49,837 bases of DNA from Terriglobia bacterium (GTDB lineage: Bacteria; Acidobacteriota; Terriglobia; Bryobacterales; Bryobacteraceae), in NCBI GenBank assembly GCA_021325235.1, contig JAJPHN010000039.1:1-49837 (forward strand), given 5' to 3'. The translations under genes were made by a program, and so were the position numbers. Each line of letters starts with the position of its first letter. Position 1 is the stretch's first letter. The notes under the pieces were generated by a model, which saw only the letters and a program-made list of their open reading frames with translations, was not told where the DNA came from and searched no databases. Positions 24,704 to 33,251 of the stretch are shown here, one piece after another.

Positions 24704-26520
24704 AAGAGCTCTCGCGGCTGCTCCGATACGCGCGGCCGTACCTGGCGGCGCTGGCGGTTTCGGCGATCCTGATGTCGATCGTGGGCATGTCGCAGGCCAT
24801 GATCCTGCGCCTGATCCCGCTGGTGTTCGATCGCGTGCTCGATCCCAACAAGCCCGATACACCGGCCAAACTATTTTCGATACCGCACACTCACTTTACC
24901 GTTTACCTGCAGGATCTCTTCCCTGCCACGGTACACAACATCTGGACGATTGTGGCTTTCAGCCTGATCGCCTGCTTTCTCGCCAAAGGGTTGAGCGACT
25001 ATGCCGGAAACTACTTAGTGAATTACGCCGGCATCAGCGCGGTGAACGATCTGCGGCAGGAAGTCTTCGATCGCGTGCTGCATCAGGACGCGCATTTTTT
25101 CGAAGATCATACGACCGGGCAGATCATGTCGTCGATCATGAACGACATCGATCGGATCCAGGTTTCGACTTCGACCATGCTGGCCGACTGGCTGCGGCAG
25201 TTCTTCACGGCGCTGTTTACGCTGCTGTTTATTGTGTCGGTGAACTGGAAGCTCTCGCTGATCAGCCTGCTGATTGTGCCGGTGGTGGCGGTGCTCACGA
25301 CACGGCTCGGGCGGCGCATACGCAAGACGACGCGGCAGGTGCAGGACCGCACGGCGAGTCTGAACCAGATTCTGCAGGAGACGATCAGCGGGCACCAGGT
25401 GGTGAAGAGTTTCGGAGCGGAAGATTTCGAGTCGAAGCGCTTCCGGCTGGCTTCGGCGCGCTGGAAGAGCGGGAATCTGAAATACACGGCGCACCAGGCG
25501 CTGGCTTCGCCCATTATCGAACTGTTTGGGGCGTTTACCGTTTTGATGCTGCTGTACCTGGCGCGCCAGCAAGCCAAGCACACCGGGATGACGGCAGGCG
25601 ATTTCACTGCGTTTGTGGTGGCGCTGGTGATGCTGTATGAGCCGATCAAGCGGCTGACCAACATCCACAACATTTTCCAGCAGGGGCTGGGCGCGGCGCA
25701 GACGGTGTTTCGCTATCTAGACACGCAGCCGGATGTGATGGATGCGCCCGACGCCAAGGAACTGGCCCGACTCGAAGATTCCATTCGCTTCCGCAAGGTT
25801 GTGTTCTGCTACCCGGGCGCGCCGGACCGCTGCATTCTCGACGGGGTGGATCTGGAGGTGAAGGCGGGCGAGATCGTGGCCGTGGTGGGTCCGAGCGGTG
25901 CGGGCAAGACGACGCTGGTGAACCTGGTTCCGCGCTTCTATGACGTGACGGCGGGCGCGATCCAGATAGACGGCATCGATCTGCGCGATTACAAACTGAG
26001 CAGCCTGCGTGAAAACATCAGCATCGTTTCGCAGGAAACATTTCTTTTCAACGATACGGTTTTCGACAACATCGCTTATGGCAAGCCGGATGCGAAAGAA
26101 GAGGAAGTAATCGCGGCTGCGAAAACGGCGCTGGCGGATGAGTTTATCGAGCGGCTGCCGGACGGCTACCGGACGGTGATTGGCGAGCGCGGAGTAAAGC
26201 TCAGCGGCGGACAGCGGCAGCGGCTCGCGATTGCGCGCGCGCTGCTCAAGAACGCGCCGATTCTGATTCTGGATGAGGCGACATCCCATCTCGACAGCGA
26301 ATCGGAGCGGCTGGTGCAGGCGGCGCTGACCGAACTGATGAAGAAGCGCACGGTGCTGGTGATCGCGCACCGGCTCTCCACGGTGCGTGATGCGAGTCGC
26401 ATCGTGGTGCTCGATCAGGGACACATTGTCGAAACGGGCACGCACGAAGAACTGCTGGCCGGACGCGGCTTGTACCGGCATCTATACGAGCTGCAGTTCG
26501 CCGGAACCAGCGCCGGATGA
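24700..26520 (+). CDS. msbA: lipid A exporter-like ABC transporter, MsbA family
   Basis: The 606-residue half-transporter has six predicted transmembrane helices in the first ~330 residues and a C-terminal ATPase. Walker A is VGPSGAGKTTLVN (about 393-405), signature LSGGQRQRLAIARAL (about 498-512), Walker B ILILDEATSHLD, and H-loop IAHRLST. It would flip lipid-linked core LPS across the inner membrane as a homodimer. The symbol is by family and context, next to GT9; other lipid exporters of the same fold are possible. Translation appears to start at a TTG (24700-24702) overlapping the upstream stop, indicating coupling. Its own stop overlaps the yicC start (ATGA). Confidence 0.85.
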   Translation: MKELSRLLRYARPYLAALAVSAILMSIVGMSQAMILRLIPLVFDRVLDPNKPDTPAKLFSIPHTHFTVYLQDLFPATVHNIWTIVAFSLIACFLAKGLSDYAGNYLVNYAGISAVNDLRQEVFDRVLHQDAHFFEDHTTGQIMSSIMNDIDRIQVSTSTMLADWLRQFFTALFTLLFIVSVNWKLSLISLLIVPVVAVLTTRLGRRIRKTTRQVQDRTASLNQILQETISGHQVVKSFGAEDFESKRFRLASARWKSGNLKYTAHQALASPIIELFGAFTVLMLLYLARQQAKHTGMTAGDFTAFVVALVMLYEPIKRLTNIHNIFQQGLGAAQTVFRYLDTQPDVMDAPDAKELARLEDSIRFRKVVFCYPGAPDRCILDGVDLEVKAGEIVAVVGPSGAGKTTLVNLVPRFYDVTAGAIQIDGIDLRDYKLSSLRENISIVSQETFLFNDTVFDNIAYGKPDAKEEEVIAAAKTALADEFIERLPDGYRTVIGERGVKLSGGQRQRLAIARALLKNAPILILDEATSHLDSESERLVQAALTELMKKRTVLVIAHRLSTVRDASRIVVLDQGHIVETGTHEELLAGRGLYRHLYELQFAGTSAG

Positions 26521-27419
26521 AATCGCCCGTTCGCAGCATGACCGGCTTTGCCTCGCACCGGGCGCAAACGAGCGCGGGCGAGCTGACGATCACGCTGCGC
26601 AGCGTGAACCATCGCTCGCTCGATATTCATTTCCACGCGGGCGCGGATTTCGCGGCCTTTGAGAATGAGATCCGGGCAGTGCTCAAGCAGCACGTGGCGC
26701 GCGGCCATCTAGAGGTGCGGCTGTCGCTTGAACGCCGCGCGGAGAGTGCGCGAGTTGGGCTAAACCGCGAGCTGCTGAATGCCTATGTCGCGGCGTTCCG
26801 GGAAGCAGCGTACGAGCTACAGCTGATCTCGCAGCCGGATCTGAACGTGATGCTCGGGTTGCGCGGGGTGGTGGAAGAAAGCAGCGGGCGTGACGAACTT
26901 CCCGAGAATTTTCTGCCGGAGCTATTGGCCGGCCTGGAGCAGTGCGCGCGAGAGCTCAACGAGCATCGTGAGCGGGAAGGCGAAGCGCTGCGAGAAGAGA
27001 TCAGCCGGCAGCGGGCAGATATCGCCGCTGCTACCAGGCGGATTGCGGAATTGCGGGAGCGGATTTTGCAGGAGTTTCAAGAGCGGCTGCGCACGAAACT
27101 CGGCGAACTGCTGGCTGCGGCAGAGATCAGCCAAGCGCGCGTGCTCGAGGAAGCGGCTCTGCTGGCCGACCGCTCCGATATTCAGGAAGAACTGGTGCGG
27201 CTCGGAGCGCACCTCAACGAGCTTGAAAAGCTGGTGACCGAAGGAGGCGAGATCGGCAAGCGCCTCGATTTTCTGGCGCAGGAGATGAACCGGGAGGCGA
27301 ACACAACACTTTCCAAGAGCGCCAATGCAGGCGAACCGGGGCTGGCGGTGACTACTCTGGGATTAGAGATCAAGGCTAAGATCGAAAAGATACGGGAACA
27401 GGCACTCAATCTTGAATAA
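26517..27419 (+). CDS. yicC: YicC-family endoribonuclease-like protein
   Basis: The 300-residue protein has the YicC N-terminus (RSMTGFASHRAQTSAGELTI, IRAVLKQHVARGHLEVRLSL) and the conserved C-terminus with RLDFLAQEMNREANTTLSKS and IKAKIEKIREQALNLE. YicC proteins form oligomers and were shown in E. coli to be ribonucleases that affect small RNA turnover. The middle is long coiled coil (about 150-250). Its position directly upstream of guanylate kinase is conserved in many bacteria. The start ATG overlaps the exporter stop by four bases. Confidence 0.93.
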   Translation: MKSPVRSMTGFASHRAQTSAGELTITLRSVNHRSLDIHFHAGADFAAFENEIRAVLKQHVARGHLEVRLSLERRAESARVGLNRELLNAYVAAFREAAYELQLISQPDLNVMLGLRGVVEESSGRDELPENFLPELLAGLEQCARELNEHREREGEALREEISRQRADIAAATRRIAELRERILQEFQERLRTKLGELLAAAEISQARVLEEAALLADRSDIQEELVRLGAHLNELEKLVTEGGEIGKRLDFLAQEMNREANTTLSKSANAGEPGLAVTTLGLEIKAKIEKIREQALNLE

Positions 27420-28107
27420 ACAGCCTTATTCCATGACGGTGCCGGAAGGGGACCGCCTGGAGCCGACCGCCCGGCGCAGGACCACGGTATTCATCATCTC
27501 GGCACCCTCGGGCTCGGGCAAATCGACGCTCGTGGCACGCCTGCTGGCAAGCAATCCTTCGCTGCGCTTCTCGGTTTCCTACACGACGCGCAAGCCGCGA
27601 GGCAACGAGAAGCCGGGCGAGAGCTACGTCTATATCACGCGCGAGGAGTTTTTGCGGCGCATCGATCGCGGCGAATTTCTGGAATACGCGGATGTCTTCG
27701 GGAACTACTACGGCACGCACCGCGAAGTACTGGAACAGGCTCAGGCCGAGGGCAAGGACCTGATTCTCGACATCGACGTGAAAGGTGCGCGACAATTAAA
27801 GGAGCGGATCCCGGAAGCGGTAACGATCTTCATTCTTCCCCCTTCGCGTGACATACTGGAGCAGCGGCTGCGCGCGCGCTCGGAGGACGCCGAAAGCGTC
27901 ATTGAGCGACGATTGCAGGAAGCGGCCGAGGAGTTGCGCAATTACCGGCAGTACGATTACGTGCTGGTGAACCATCAGGTAGAGGAATCGACCTCGACGC
28001 TCGCGGCTATTGTGCGGGCCGAACGCAACCGGCGCATTCGCATGGAAGAGCAGATCCGGCCGATTCTCAAGAGTTTCGAGGAGCGGCCGCCGTCGCTGTT
28101 CCGTTAA
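27412..28107 (+). CDS. gmk: guanylate kinase
   Basis: The 231-residue enzyme phosphorylates GMP to GDP. The P-loop APSGSGKSTL (about 30-39), the GMP-binding SYTTRKPRGNEKPGESYVYI and EFLEYADVFGNYYGT, and DIDVKGARQLKE are all present. The N-terminus is about 20 residues longer than usual. A TTG at 27412 overlaps the yicC end, and an in-frame ATG at 27433 gives 224 residues; neither has a clear ribosome site. The order yicC-gmk-rpoZ-coaBC is a well-known conserved cluster. Confidence 0.95.
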   Translation: MNKQPYSMTVPEGDRLEPTARRRTTVFIISAPSGSGKSTLVARLLASNPSLRFSVSYTTRKPRGNEKPGESYVYITREEFLRRIDRGEFLEYADVFGNYYGTHREVLEQAQAEGKDLILDIDVKGARQLKERIPEAVTIFILPPSRDILEQRLRARSEDAESVIERRLQEAAEELRNYRQYDYVLVNHQVEESTSTLAAIVRAERNRRIRMEEQIRPILKSFEERPPSLFR

Positions 28108-28134
28108 GCAACAAGTTTGGAGAGTATTCGATTT

Positions 28135-28377
28135 ATGGCAGACAGACCCAGGCCGAACGCGACCTACAGCATCCCGGAAGACGAGAGCGCGAGCACGTAC
28201 CGCTTCATCATTGTGGCGGCCAAGCGCGCGCGCCAGTTGCAGAACGGGCAGCGCAGCGTATTGCCGGCCGCCAATCGCAAGCCGACTACGCTGGCCATGG
28301 AAGAGACGCGGCGCGGACTTGTTCCCTTCACCGATCTGGCGCGCGAGCAGGAACAGGCACCCGCAGAAGCCGAGTAA
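28135..28377 (+). CDS. rpoZ: RNA polymerase omega subunit
   Basis: This 80-residue protein contains STYRFIIVAAKRARQLQNGQ and KPTTLAMEETRRGLVPF, which match the omega core (helix with AAKRARQL and the E-E-x-x-x-G-x-V element). It assists assembly of the beta' subunit. The ATG at 28135 follows a GGAGAG ribosome site; a TTG further upstream is unlikely. It sits between gmk and coaBC as in many bacteria. It lacks the usual N-terminal 'R-V/T-x-E-D' pattern but is otherwise normal. Confidence 0.88.
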   Translation: MADRPRPNATYSIPEDESASTYRFIIVAAKRARQLQNGQRSVLPAANRKPTTLAMEETRRGLVPFTDLAREQEQAPAEAE

Positions 28378-28389
28378 ACGCTCTCGCAT

Positions 28390-29613
28390 ATGCGCGTTGT
28401 TCTCGGAGTCGGCGGCGGGATCGCGGCATATAAAGCCGCCGAACTGGTTCGGCAACTCGAGCAGCGCGGGCACGACGTTCAGGTCGTGATGACGCGCGCC
28501 GCGCGGGAGTTTATTCAGCCGCTCACCTTCGCCGCGCTGACGGGCAAAAAGGTCATCACCGATCTTTTCTCGGGCGAAAATGCCAACGATACGCTGGCGA
28601 GCGCGGTGGAACACATCGGCGTGGCACAGAATCACGACGTGCTCGTGGTAGCGCCTGCAACGGCCGACCTGCTGGCGAAGTTCGCGACCGGGCAGGCCGA
28701 CGATTTTCTGACGACGCTGCACCTGGCCTTTACCGGCGCGGTGGTGCTGGCGCCTTCGATGAATACGGCGATGTGGGAGCATCCGGCGACGCAGCAAAAT
28801 CTGGAAACGCTGCGTGCGCGCGGCTGCTTTGTCATTCAGCCGGACGAAGGCTGGCTGGCCTGCGGCACCACGGGCGCGGGGCGGTTTCCGGATCCAGAGC
28901 GCATCGCTGCGGAGGTCGATCTGCTGACGGAACAGAAGAAGGATCTGGCCGGGGAATCGGTGCTCATCACGGCCGGGCCCACACAGGAGGCGCTCGATCC
29001 GGTGCGCTATATCAGCAATCGCTCGAGTGGGAAGATGGGTTTTGCGCTGGCCGAAGCAGCTGCCCGCCGTGGCGCGCGCGTCACTCTCGTGGCCGGGCCG
29101 GTGCATCTGAACGCGCCGCCTAATGTGCGGCTGATCCCGGTGCGCACGGCGCAGGAGATGCGCAGAGCGGTGCTCGAGAGTCTGGAGAGCGCGACGATCA
29201 TTATCAAGAGCGCGGCGGTGGCTGATTATTACCTGGCTGAGGTGCCGAAACAGAAGCTCAAAAAAACCGCGACGCGGCTCTCGCTCGAACTCGATCCGAC
29301 GCCGGATATTCTGGCCGAAATTGGCGAGAAAAAAGGCGACCGGCTGCTGATCGGATTCGCGGCCGAAACCGATAACCTCATCGGCGAAGCGCGGCGCAAG
29401 ATGGCGGCCAAGCACTGCGACATGCTGGTGGCGAACCTGGTGAACCGCGAAGGTCTCGGCTTCGACTCCGACCGGAACGAAGTGGATATCATCACAGGCT
29501 CGGGGAAGACGGTGCACGCGGGGCCGGCGGATAAGAAGGAAGTTGCCGAAAAGATTCTGGATCAGGTCGCGATGCTGCGGCTTTCGCTGAGCACGGCGGA
29601 AACGAAGAGTTGA
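28390..29613 (+). CDS. coaBC: bifunctional phosphopantothenoylcysteine decarboxylase / phosphopantothenate-cysteine ligase
   Basis: The 407-residue fusion has an N-terminal flavin decarboxylase half (about 1-185), with GVGGGIAAYKAAELVRQLEQ, the PSMNTAMWEHPAT active-site region and the substrate flap GRLACG-like LACGTTGAGRFPD. The C-terminal synthetase half (about 190-405) has VLITAGPTQEALDPVRYISN, SSGKMGFALAEAA and AAVADYYLAE. Together they make 4'-phosphopantetheine in coenzyme A synthesis. Length and motifs are typical. It follows rpoZ by 12 bases. Confidence 0.95.
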   Translation: MRVVLGVGGGIAAYKAAELVRQLEQRGHDVQVVMTRAAREFIQPLTFAALTGKKVITDLFSGENANDTLASAVEHIGVAQNHDVLVVAPATADLLAKFATGQADDFLTTLHLAFTGAVVLAPSMNTAMWEHPATQQNLETLRARGCFVIQPDEGWLACGTTGAGRFPDPERIAAEVDLLTEQKKDLAGESVLITAGPTQEALDPVRYISNRSSGKMGFALAEAAARRGARVTLVAGPVHLNAPPNVRLIPVRTAQEMRRAVLESLESATIIIKSAAVADYYLAEVPKQKLKKTATRLSLELDPTPDILAEIGEKKGDRLLIGFAAETDNLIGEARRKMAAKHCDMLVANLVNREGLGFDSDRNEVDIITGSGKTVHAGPADKKEVAEKILDQVAMLRLSLSTAETKS

Positions 29614-29631
29614 CATTTCGAGCGATCGAAC

Positions 29632-30375
29632 GTGCGAATGACCGCGGAACAACTTCGTAGCCGGCTCGAGTTTTATCGGGACCTTGGTATTGAATACATC
29701 TACAACCGCATTGGACAGACGCTTGCCGAAAGCGCGCCTGAACCGGTGCCTGAACCCGTAAAGGTTGCGCCCGTGACGGTTCTGCCCACGCTGGAACCTG
29801 CCGGCGATTCGCTCGACCAGATCCGGCTCGATATCGGCGAATGCCGACGCTGCCGGCTGGCGGAAGCGCGCCACTCGATTGTGTTCGGCTCCGGGAATGA
29901 GAAAGCGCGGATTGTTTTTGTCGGCGAGGGACCGGGCGCGGATGAGGACGAACAAGGGCTGCCGTTCGTGGGGCGCGCCGGGCAACTGCTCACCCAGATG
30001 ATCGACAATACGGCGGCCAAAGAAGGCATCCCGATTCGACGCGCCGATGTTTACATCTGCAACGTGGTGAAGTGCCGCCCGCCGGAGAATCGCACTCCCC
30101 TTCCCGACGAGATGCAGACCTGCGGCCAGTTTCTCTACCGGCAACTGCTCGCCATCCGGCCCAAAGCAATTTGCGCGCTGGGTGCGACTGCCATGAAAGC
30201 TCTACTCGATACCAAGGAGGGCATCACACGGCAGCGCGGGAGATGGCACAAGTGGCGCGACATTCCGGTGATGGTGACCTATCATCCGTCCTATCTGCTT
30301 CGTCAATATAATCAGCAGGCCCGGCGCGAAGCCTGGGAAGACTTGAAGACGCTTTTTCATTACGTCTATGATTAG
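29632..30375 (+). CDS. uracil-DNA glycosylase, type 4 (Fe-S)
   Basis: The 247-residue repair enzyme removes uracil from DNA. After an N-terminal extension of about 65 residues, the family 4 core has the motif GEGPGADEDEQGLPFVGRAG, the iron-sulphur cysteines in CRRCRLAEAR and CNVVKCRPPENR plus MQTCGQ, and the C-terminal HPSYLLR. Four cysteines fit one 4Fe-4S cluster. Start is either the GTG at 29632 or the ATG at 29638. The N-terminal extension with a Pro/Val-rich linker occurs in many family members. It lies between coaBC and tmk in one operon. Confidence 0.93.
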   Translation: MRMTAEQLRSRLEFYRDLGIEYIYNRIGQTLAESAPEPVPEPVKVAPVTVLPTLEPAGDSLDQIRLDIGECRRCRLAEARHSIVFGSGNEKARIVFVGEGPGADEDEQGLPFVGRAGQLLTQMIDNTAAKEGIPIRRADVYICNVVKCRPPENRTPLPDEMQTCGQFLYRQLLAIRPKAICALGATAMKALLDTKEGITRQRGRWHKWRDIPVMVTYHPSYLLRQYNQQARREAWEDLKTLFHYVYD

Positions 30376-30387
30376 CCGGCATTCGAG

Positions 30388-31035
30388 ATGAGCTTCGCTG
30401 GCGGGCTTTTTCTGACGTTTGAAGGCATCGAGGGCTGCGGGAAGACGACGCAAATGCGCTTGTTAGTCGAGCGGCTGCGCGGGCTCGGGTATCGCGTGAC
30501 GGAGAATCAGGAGCCGGGCACGACCGCCATCGGTAAACAGATTCGCCGCGTTCTGCTCGATCCGGAGAACAGCGAGATGGCGCCGGTCGCCGAGCTGCTG
30601 CTGATGTTCGCGTCGCGCGCGCAGGCTGCGGCCGAGATCATCCGGCCGGCGCTGGCACGCGGGGAGATTGTGGTGAGCGACCGCTTCACCGATTCGACTC
30701 TGGCGTATCAGGGTTACGCGCGCGGGCTCGGATTTGATCTGGTGCGGACCGCTCATAGACTGGCTCTGGATGAGCTGCAGCCGCAGCGTACGATTGCGAT
30801 CGATCTGGATCTCGAGACGGCGCTTCGCCGGGCTCATCGGCGTAACGCGGCAACGAGCGATGAGGAGTCGCGCATTGACCGGCAATCGTTTGATTTTCAT
30901 GCGCGGGTGCTGGAGGGGTATCGCCGCGTCGCCGAGTTGGAGCCCGAGCGTTTCCGTTTTGTCGACGGCTCGGGGAGTGAACAGGAGATCGCGGGACGAG
31001 TCTGGGCCGAGATCGAACCGCTGTTGAGGAAATAA
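30388..31035 (+). CDS. tmk: thymidylate kinase
   Basis: The 215-residue enzyme phosphorylates dTMP. The P-loop is EGIEGCGKTTQ (about 11-21), the DRF motif is in SDRFTDSTLAYQGYARGL, and the lid region holds RRAHRRNAATSDEESRID. It is followed three bases later by the holB-like gene, a frequent pairing in bacteria. Length is normal. Confidence 0.95.
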   Translation: MSFAGGLFLTFEGIEGCGKTTQMRLLVERLRGLGYRVTENQEPGTTAIGKQIRRVLLDPENSEMAPVAELLLMFASRAQAAAEIIRPALARGEIVVSDRFTDSTLAYQGYARGLGFDLVRTAHRLALDELQPQRTIAIDLDLETALRRAHRRNAATSDEESRIDRQSFDFHARVLEGYRRVAELEPERFRFVDGSGSEQEIAGRVWAEIEPLLRK

Positions 31036-31038
31036 GCA

Positions 31039-32082
31039 ATGTTTCCGGATTTTTATGGCAACCGTTTCGCAGCGGAAACGCTGGCCCAGATGATCGAGCG
31101 CGGCCGGATTGCGCAGACCATTCTGCTGGCTGGACCCGAGGGCGTCGGGAAAGCCACGCTGGCACGCCGTTTCGGCGCGGCGCTGCTGGGCGATGCGCGC
31201 AAGATCGAGCAGGATGATCTGAGTCTCGAAGGCAATCGCGAGATCATCGAGCAACGCGAGAAATGGACGGCGGAAAAGCGCAACGAAGATCCGCTGCTCT
31301 TCTCGACGCATCCCGATTTTGTAACCTTTGCGCCGGAAGGACCGCTGCGGCAGATCGGCATCCCGCAGATGCGGCTGCTGCGGGAGCGGGCGTCTTTCAA
31401 ACCGACGCGCGGCGCGCATCGCGTGTTTCTGATCGACCATCTGGAGCGCGCCAACGAGCAGGCAGCCAACTCGCTGCTGAAAGTTCTGGAAGAACCGCCA
31501 GAGCACCTGGTGATTATCGCCACCGCTGAAAATCTGTACGATCTGCTGCCTACGATTCGCTCGCGGGCGGTGGTGCTCGAAATGCGCCGACTTGATGCGG
31601 AGGAAATGGCTGCTTTTGCCGCGGCTCGAAAGCTGCCGGATGCAGAGCTGCGGAGTTTGCTTGCGGAGGGAGCTCCGGGGGTTGCGGCAACGCTTGATCT
31701 CGGGGTGTATCAGGCGCGCCGGGAACTGCTTGTCAAAGCTTTCGAGTGCGCGGCCGGGGTTTCGCCGTTTGCGAGCTGGATCCAGCACTCGGAAGGTTTT
31801 TCCATGAAGAAGTCGGAAAAGCTCGAGTTTTACCTGAAGCCGGCCTACGATCTGCTGGAAGATCTGCTGGCAGCGGTTTGCGGCCGGGAGCTGCGGCGGA
31901 ACCGGGACATCCGCGGGGAACTGGGCCGTATTGCGGCCAAGGTGAATTTCGACTGGCTGGAAGAAGCCGCGCGCGCTCTGGATGAACTTGTACTGATGGT
32001 ACGCCGAAACATTCAAAAAACAGCAGCGCTGGACGCTATGATTATTAAATTGCGAAACCGCTTGCAAACGGCAGGCACCTGA
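31039..32082 (+). CDS. holB: DNA polymerase III delta' subunit-like clamp-loader protein
   Basis: The 347-residue protein has an AAA+ fold with P-loop LAGPEGVGKATLARRF (about 32-47). Downstream it has the conserved HRVFLIDHLERANEQAANSL (Walker B position), LKVLEEPPEHLVIIAT and TIRSRAVVLEM, the SRC-motif position in delta' (here S-R-A, so the Cys is missing). No cysteine cluster lies between the P-loop and Walker B, so the usual zinc module is absent or reduced. It would act in the clamp loader. The conserved neighbour tmk supports the call. Confidence 0.9.
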   Translation: MFPDFYGNRFAAETLAQMIERGRIAQTILLAGPEGVGKATLARRFGAALLGDARKIEQDDLSLEGNREIIEQREKWTAEKRNEDPLLFSTHPDFVTFAPEGPLRQIGIPQMRLLRERASFKPTRGAHRVFLIDHLERANEQAANSLLKVLEEPPEHLVIIATAENLYDLLPTIRSRAVVLEMRRLDAEEMAAFAAARKLPDAELRSLLAEGAPGVAATLDLGVYQARRELLVKAFECAAGVSPFASWIQHSEGFSMKKSEKLEFYLKPAYDLLEDLLAAVCGRELRRNRDIRGELGRIAAKVNFDWLEEAARALDELVLMVRRNIQKTAALDAMIIKLRNRLQTAGT

Positions 32083-32126
32083 ATGGACAAGGTTGGCGCG
32101 CCGGGCTGCGGATGAGGGAGACGGAT

Positions 32127-32444
32127 ATGGAGGAGGGGCGTTTGGAATCGCTCAATCGGAAGCCAGCCCGGGTCATGTCGGGCGATATGAAGGATGCGGG
32201 GCGCAGACCGCCGACCGCCAAGAAGTCGGCTCCTCCCGATCAGACCAACGCCGAGCAGTTCTATTACGCGAAGCAGATGCAGGGGAAGACGCACATGGTT
32301 GTTTTGCTCACAGACGGCGAGCAACTGGAAGGCGTGATTGAGTGGTACGACCGGGATTGCCTGAAGCTGAACCGTATTGGGGCGCCGAATCTGTTGCTCT
32401 ACAAACACTGCATAAAGTACATGTACAAGGCAGGTCCGGAATAG
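32127..32444 (+). CDS. Hfq/Sm-like RNA-binding protein, divergent
   Basis: The 105-residue protein has a basic, probably disordered N-terminal stretch of about 45 residues and then a 60-residue Sm-like domain. QFYYAKQMQGKTHMVVLLTD aligns with the Hfq Sm1 beginning, GEQLEGVIEWYDRDCLKLN with the G-x-x-L-x-G-x-I-x-x-x-D core, and LLLYKHCIKYMYK with the Sm2 motif YKHAIS. Hfq chaperones small RNAs. The usual short acidic C-tail is missing and the Sm2 Ala is replaced by Cys. I chose the ATG at 32127 because an AGGGAG ribosome site precedes it; 32112 is also in frame. It lies between holB and rplU on the same strand. Confidence 0.75.
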   Translation: MEEGRLESLNRKPARVMSGDMKDAGRRPPTAKKSAPPDQTNAEQFYYAKQMQGKTHMVVLLTDGEQLEGVIEWYDRDCLKLNRIGAPNLLLYKHCIKYMYKAGPE

Positions 32445-32532
32445 AGCGATCGTTGAGTAGCATCCGGTAAACGTTTTCGCTATCATATAGGGGTTCGGAT
32501 TCACATCCAGCATCGCGGACGGGCCCGCTCGG

Positions 32533-32564
32533 CCAGGTTACTGCGCGGCAGGCCGGTCACCTGG
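32533..32564 (+). promoter_or_regulatory. possible structured leader of the rplU-rpmA-obgE genes
   Basis: CCAGGT and ACCTGG form a 6-bp stem around 20 GC-rich bases that can pair internally (GCGC, GGCC), inside a 161-base gap before the rplU ATG. The TATCATATAG region at 32481-32490 could be a -10 box. Ribosomal-protein leaders that bind L21 are known in other phyla; this one is unproven. Confidence 0.35.
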
Positions 32565-32605
32565 ACGGTAAAACCCAAATAGAGTTTCAAGAAGGCTTTC
32601 TGGAA

Positions 32606-32917
32606 ATGTACGCTGTAATAGAAACAGGCGGCAAGCAATACCGCGTCACGCCGGGACAGATGATTGAAGTGGATACACTGGCGGGCGATGTCGGCTCGGC
32701 GGTGGAGTTCGACCGCGTTCTGGCAATTTCGAACGAATCGAATGAGTTAAGCTTCGGCGAGGCGCTCGGTAACGCGCGCGTGCGCGGCAAGATTGCGGCT
32801 CACGGCCGGGGCGATAAAGTGATCGTGTTCAAGTTCAAGCGCAAGAAGCAGTACAAGCGCACGATCGGCCACCGCCAGAATTTCACGCGGGTGCAGGTGG
32901 AGGAGATCGTAGCCTAA
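32606..32917 (+). CDS. rplU: 50S ribosomal protein L21
   Basis: This 103-residue protein starts MYAVIETGGKQYRVTPGQ and contains VIVFKFKRKKQYKRTIGHRQ with the C-terminal TRVQVEEI, all classic L21. It binds 23S rRNA in the large subunit. The cluster order rplU-rpmA-obgE is conserved across bacteria. A weak AAGGC ribosome site precedes the ATG. Confidence 0.97.
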   Translation: MYAVIETGGKQYRVTPGQMIEVDTLAGDVGSAVEFDRVLAISNESNELSFGEALGNARVRGKIAAHGRGDKVIVFKFKRKKQYKRTIGHRQNFTRVQVEEIVA

Positions 32918-32938
32918 GCGCTGCGAGCAGGGTCGTCA

Positions 32939-33199
32939 ATGGCACATAAAAAAGGTTTAGGCAGTTCCAAAAACGGTCGCGATTCGAATTCGCAGCGGCT
33001 GGGCATCAAGGTCTTCTCAGGCGAATTTGTAACGGGCGGCTCGATCATCGTGCGGCAGCGCGGGACCCGCTACAAACCCGGAAAGAATGCCGGACTTGGC
33101 AAGGACGACACGATCTTTGCCACTGTGCCCGGCACGGTCGAGTTCCGCGACCGCGGGCGACTCGGAAAGTTCGTTAACATTATTTCGGAACAGAGCTAG
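32939..33199 (+). CDS. rpmA: 50S ribosomal protein L27
   Basis: The 86-residue protein begins [20 protein letters not shown], whose basic N-terminus reaches the peptidyl transferase centre. It continues with [20 protein letters not shown]. It has no N-terminal extension needing cleavage. It sits 21 bases after rplU. Confidence 0.98.
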   Translation: MAHKKGLGSSKNGRDSNSQRLGIKVFSGEFVTGGSIIVRQRGTRYKPGKNAGLGKDDTIFATVPGTVEFRDRGRLGKFVNIISEQS

Positions 33200-33251
33200 T
33201 CTAAACCGATGTGCGCCAGGTTGTGCGCCGCGGTTCAGGGCAGGTTTCCTC

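Noticed and set aside
27796-30144. 782-codon open frame on the minus strand opposite gmk-coaBC-UDG
   Set aside because: It is antisense to four clearly recognisable genes and its His/Arg-rich product resembles no family; long antisense frames are expected in GC-rich genes.
33087-33251. Upstream extension of obgE
   Set aside because: It overlaps rpmA and the conserved ObgE start is the GTG at 33252.
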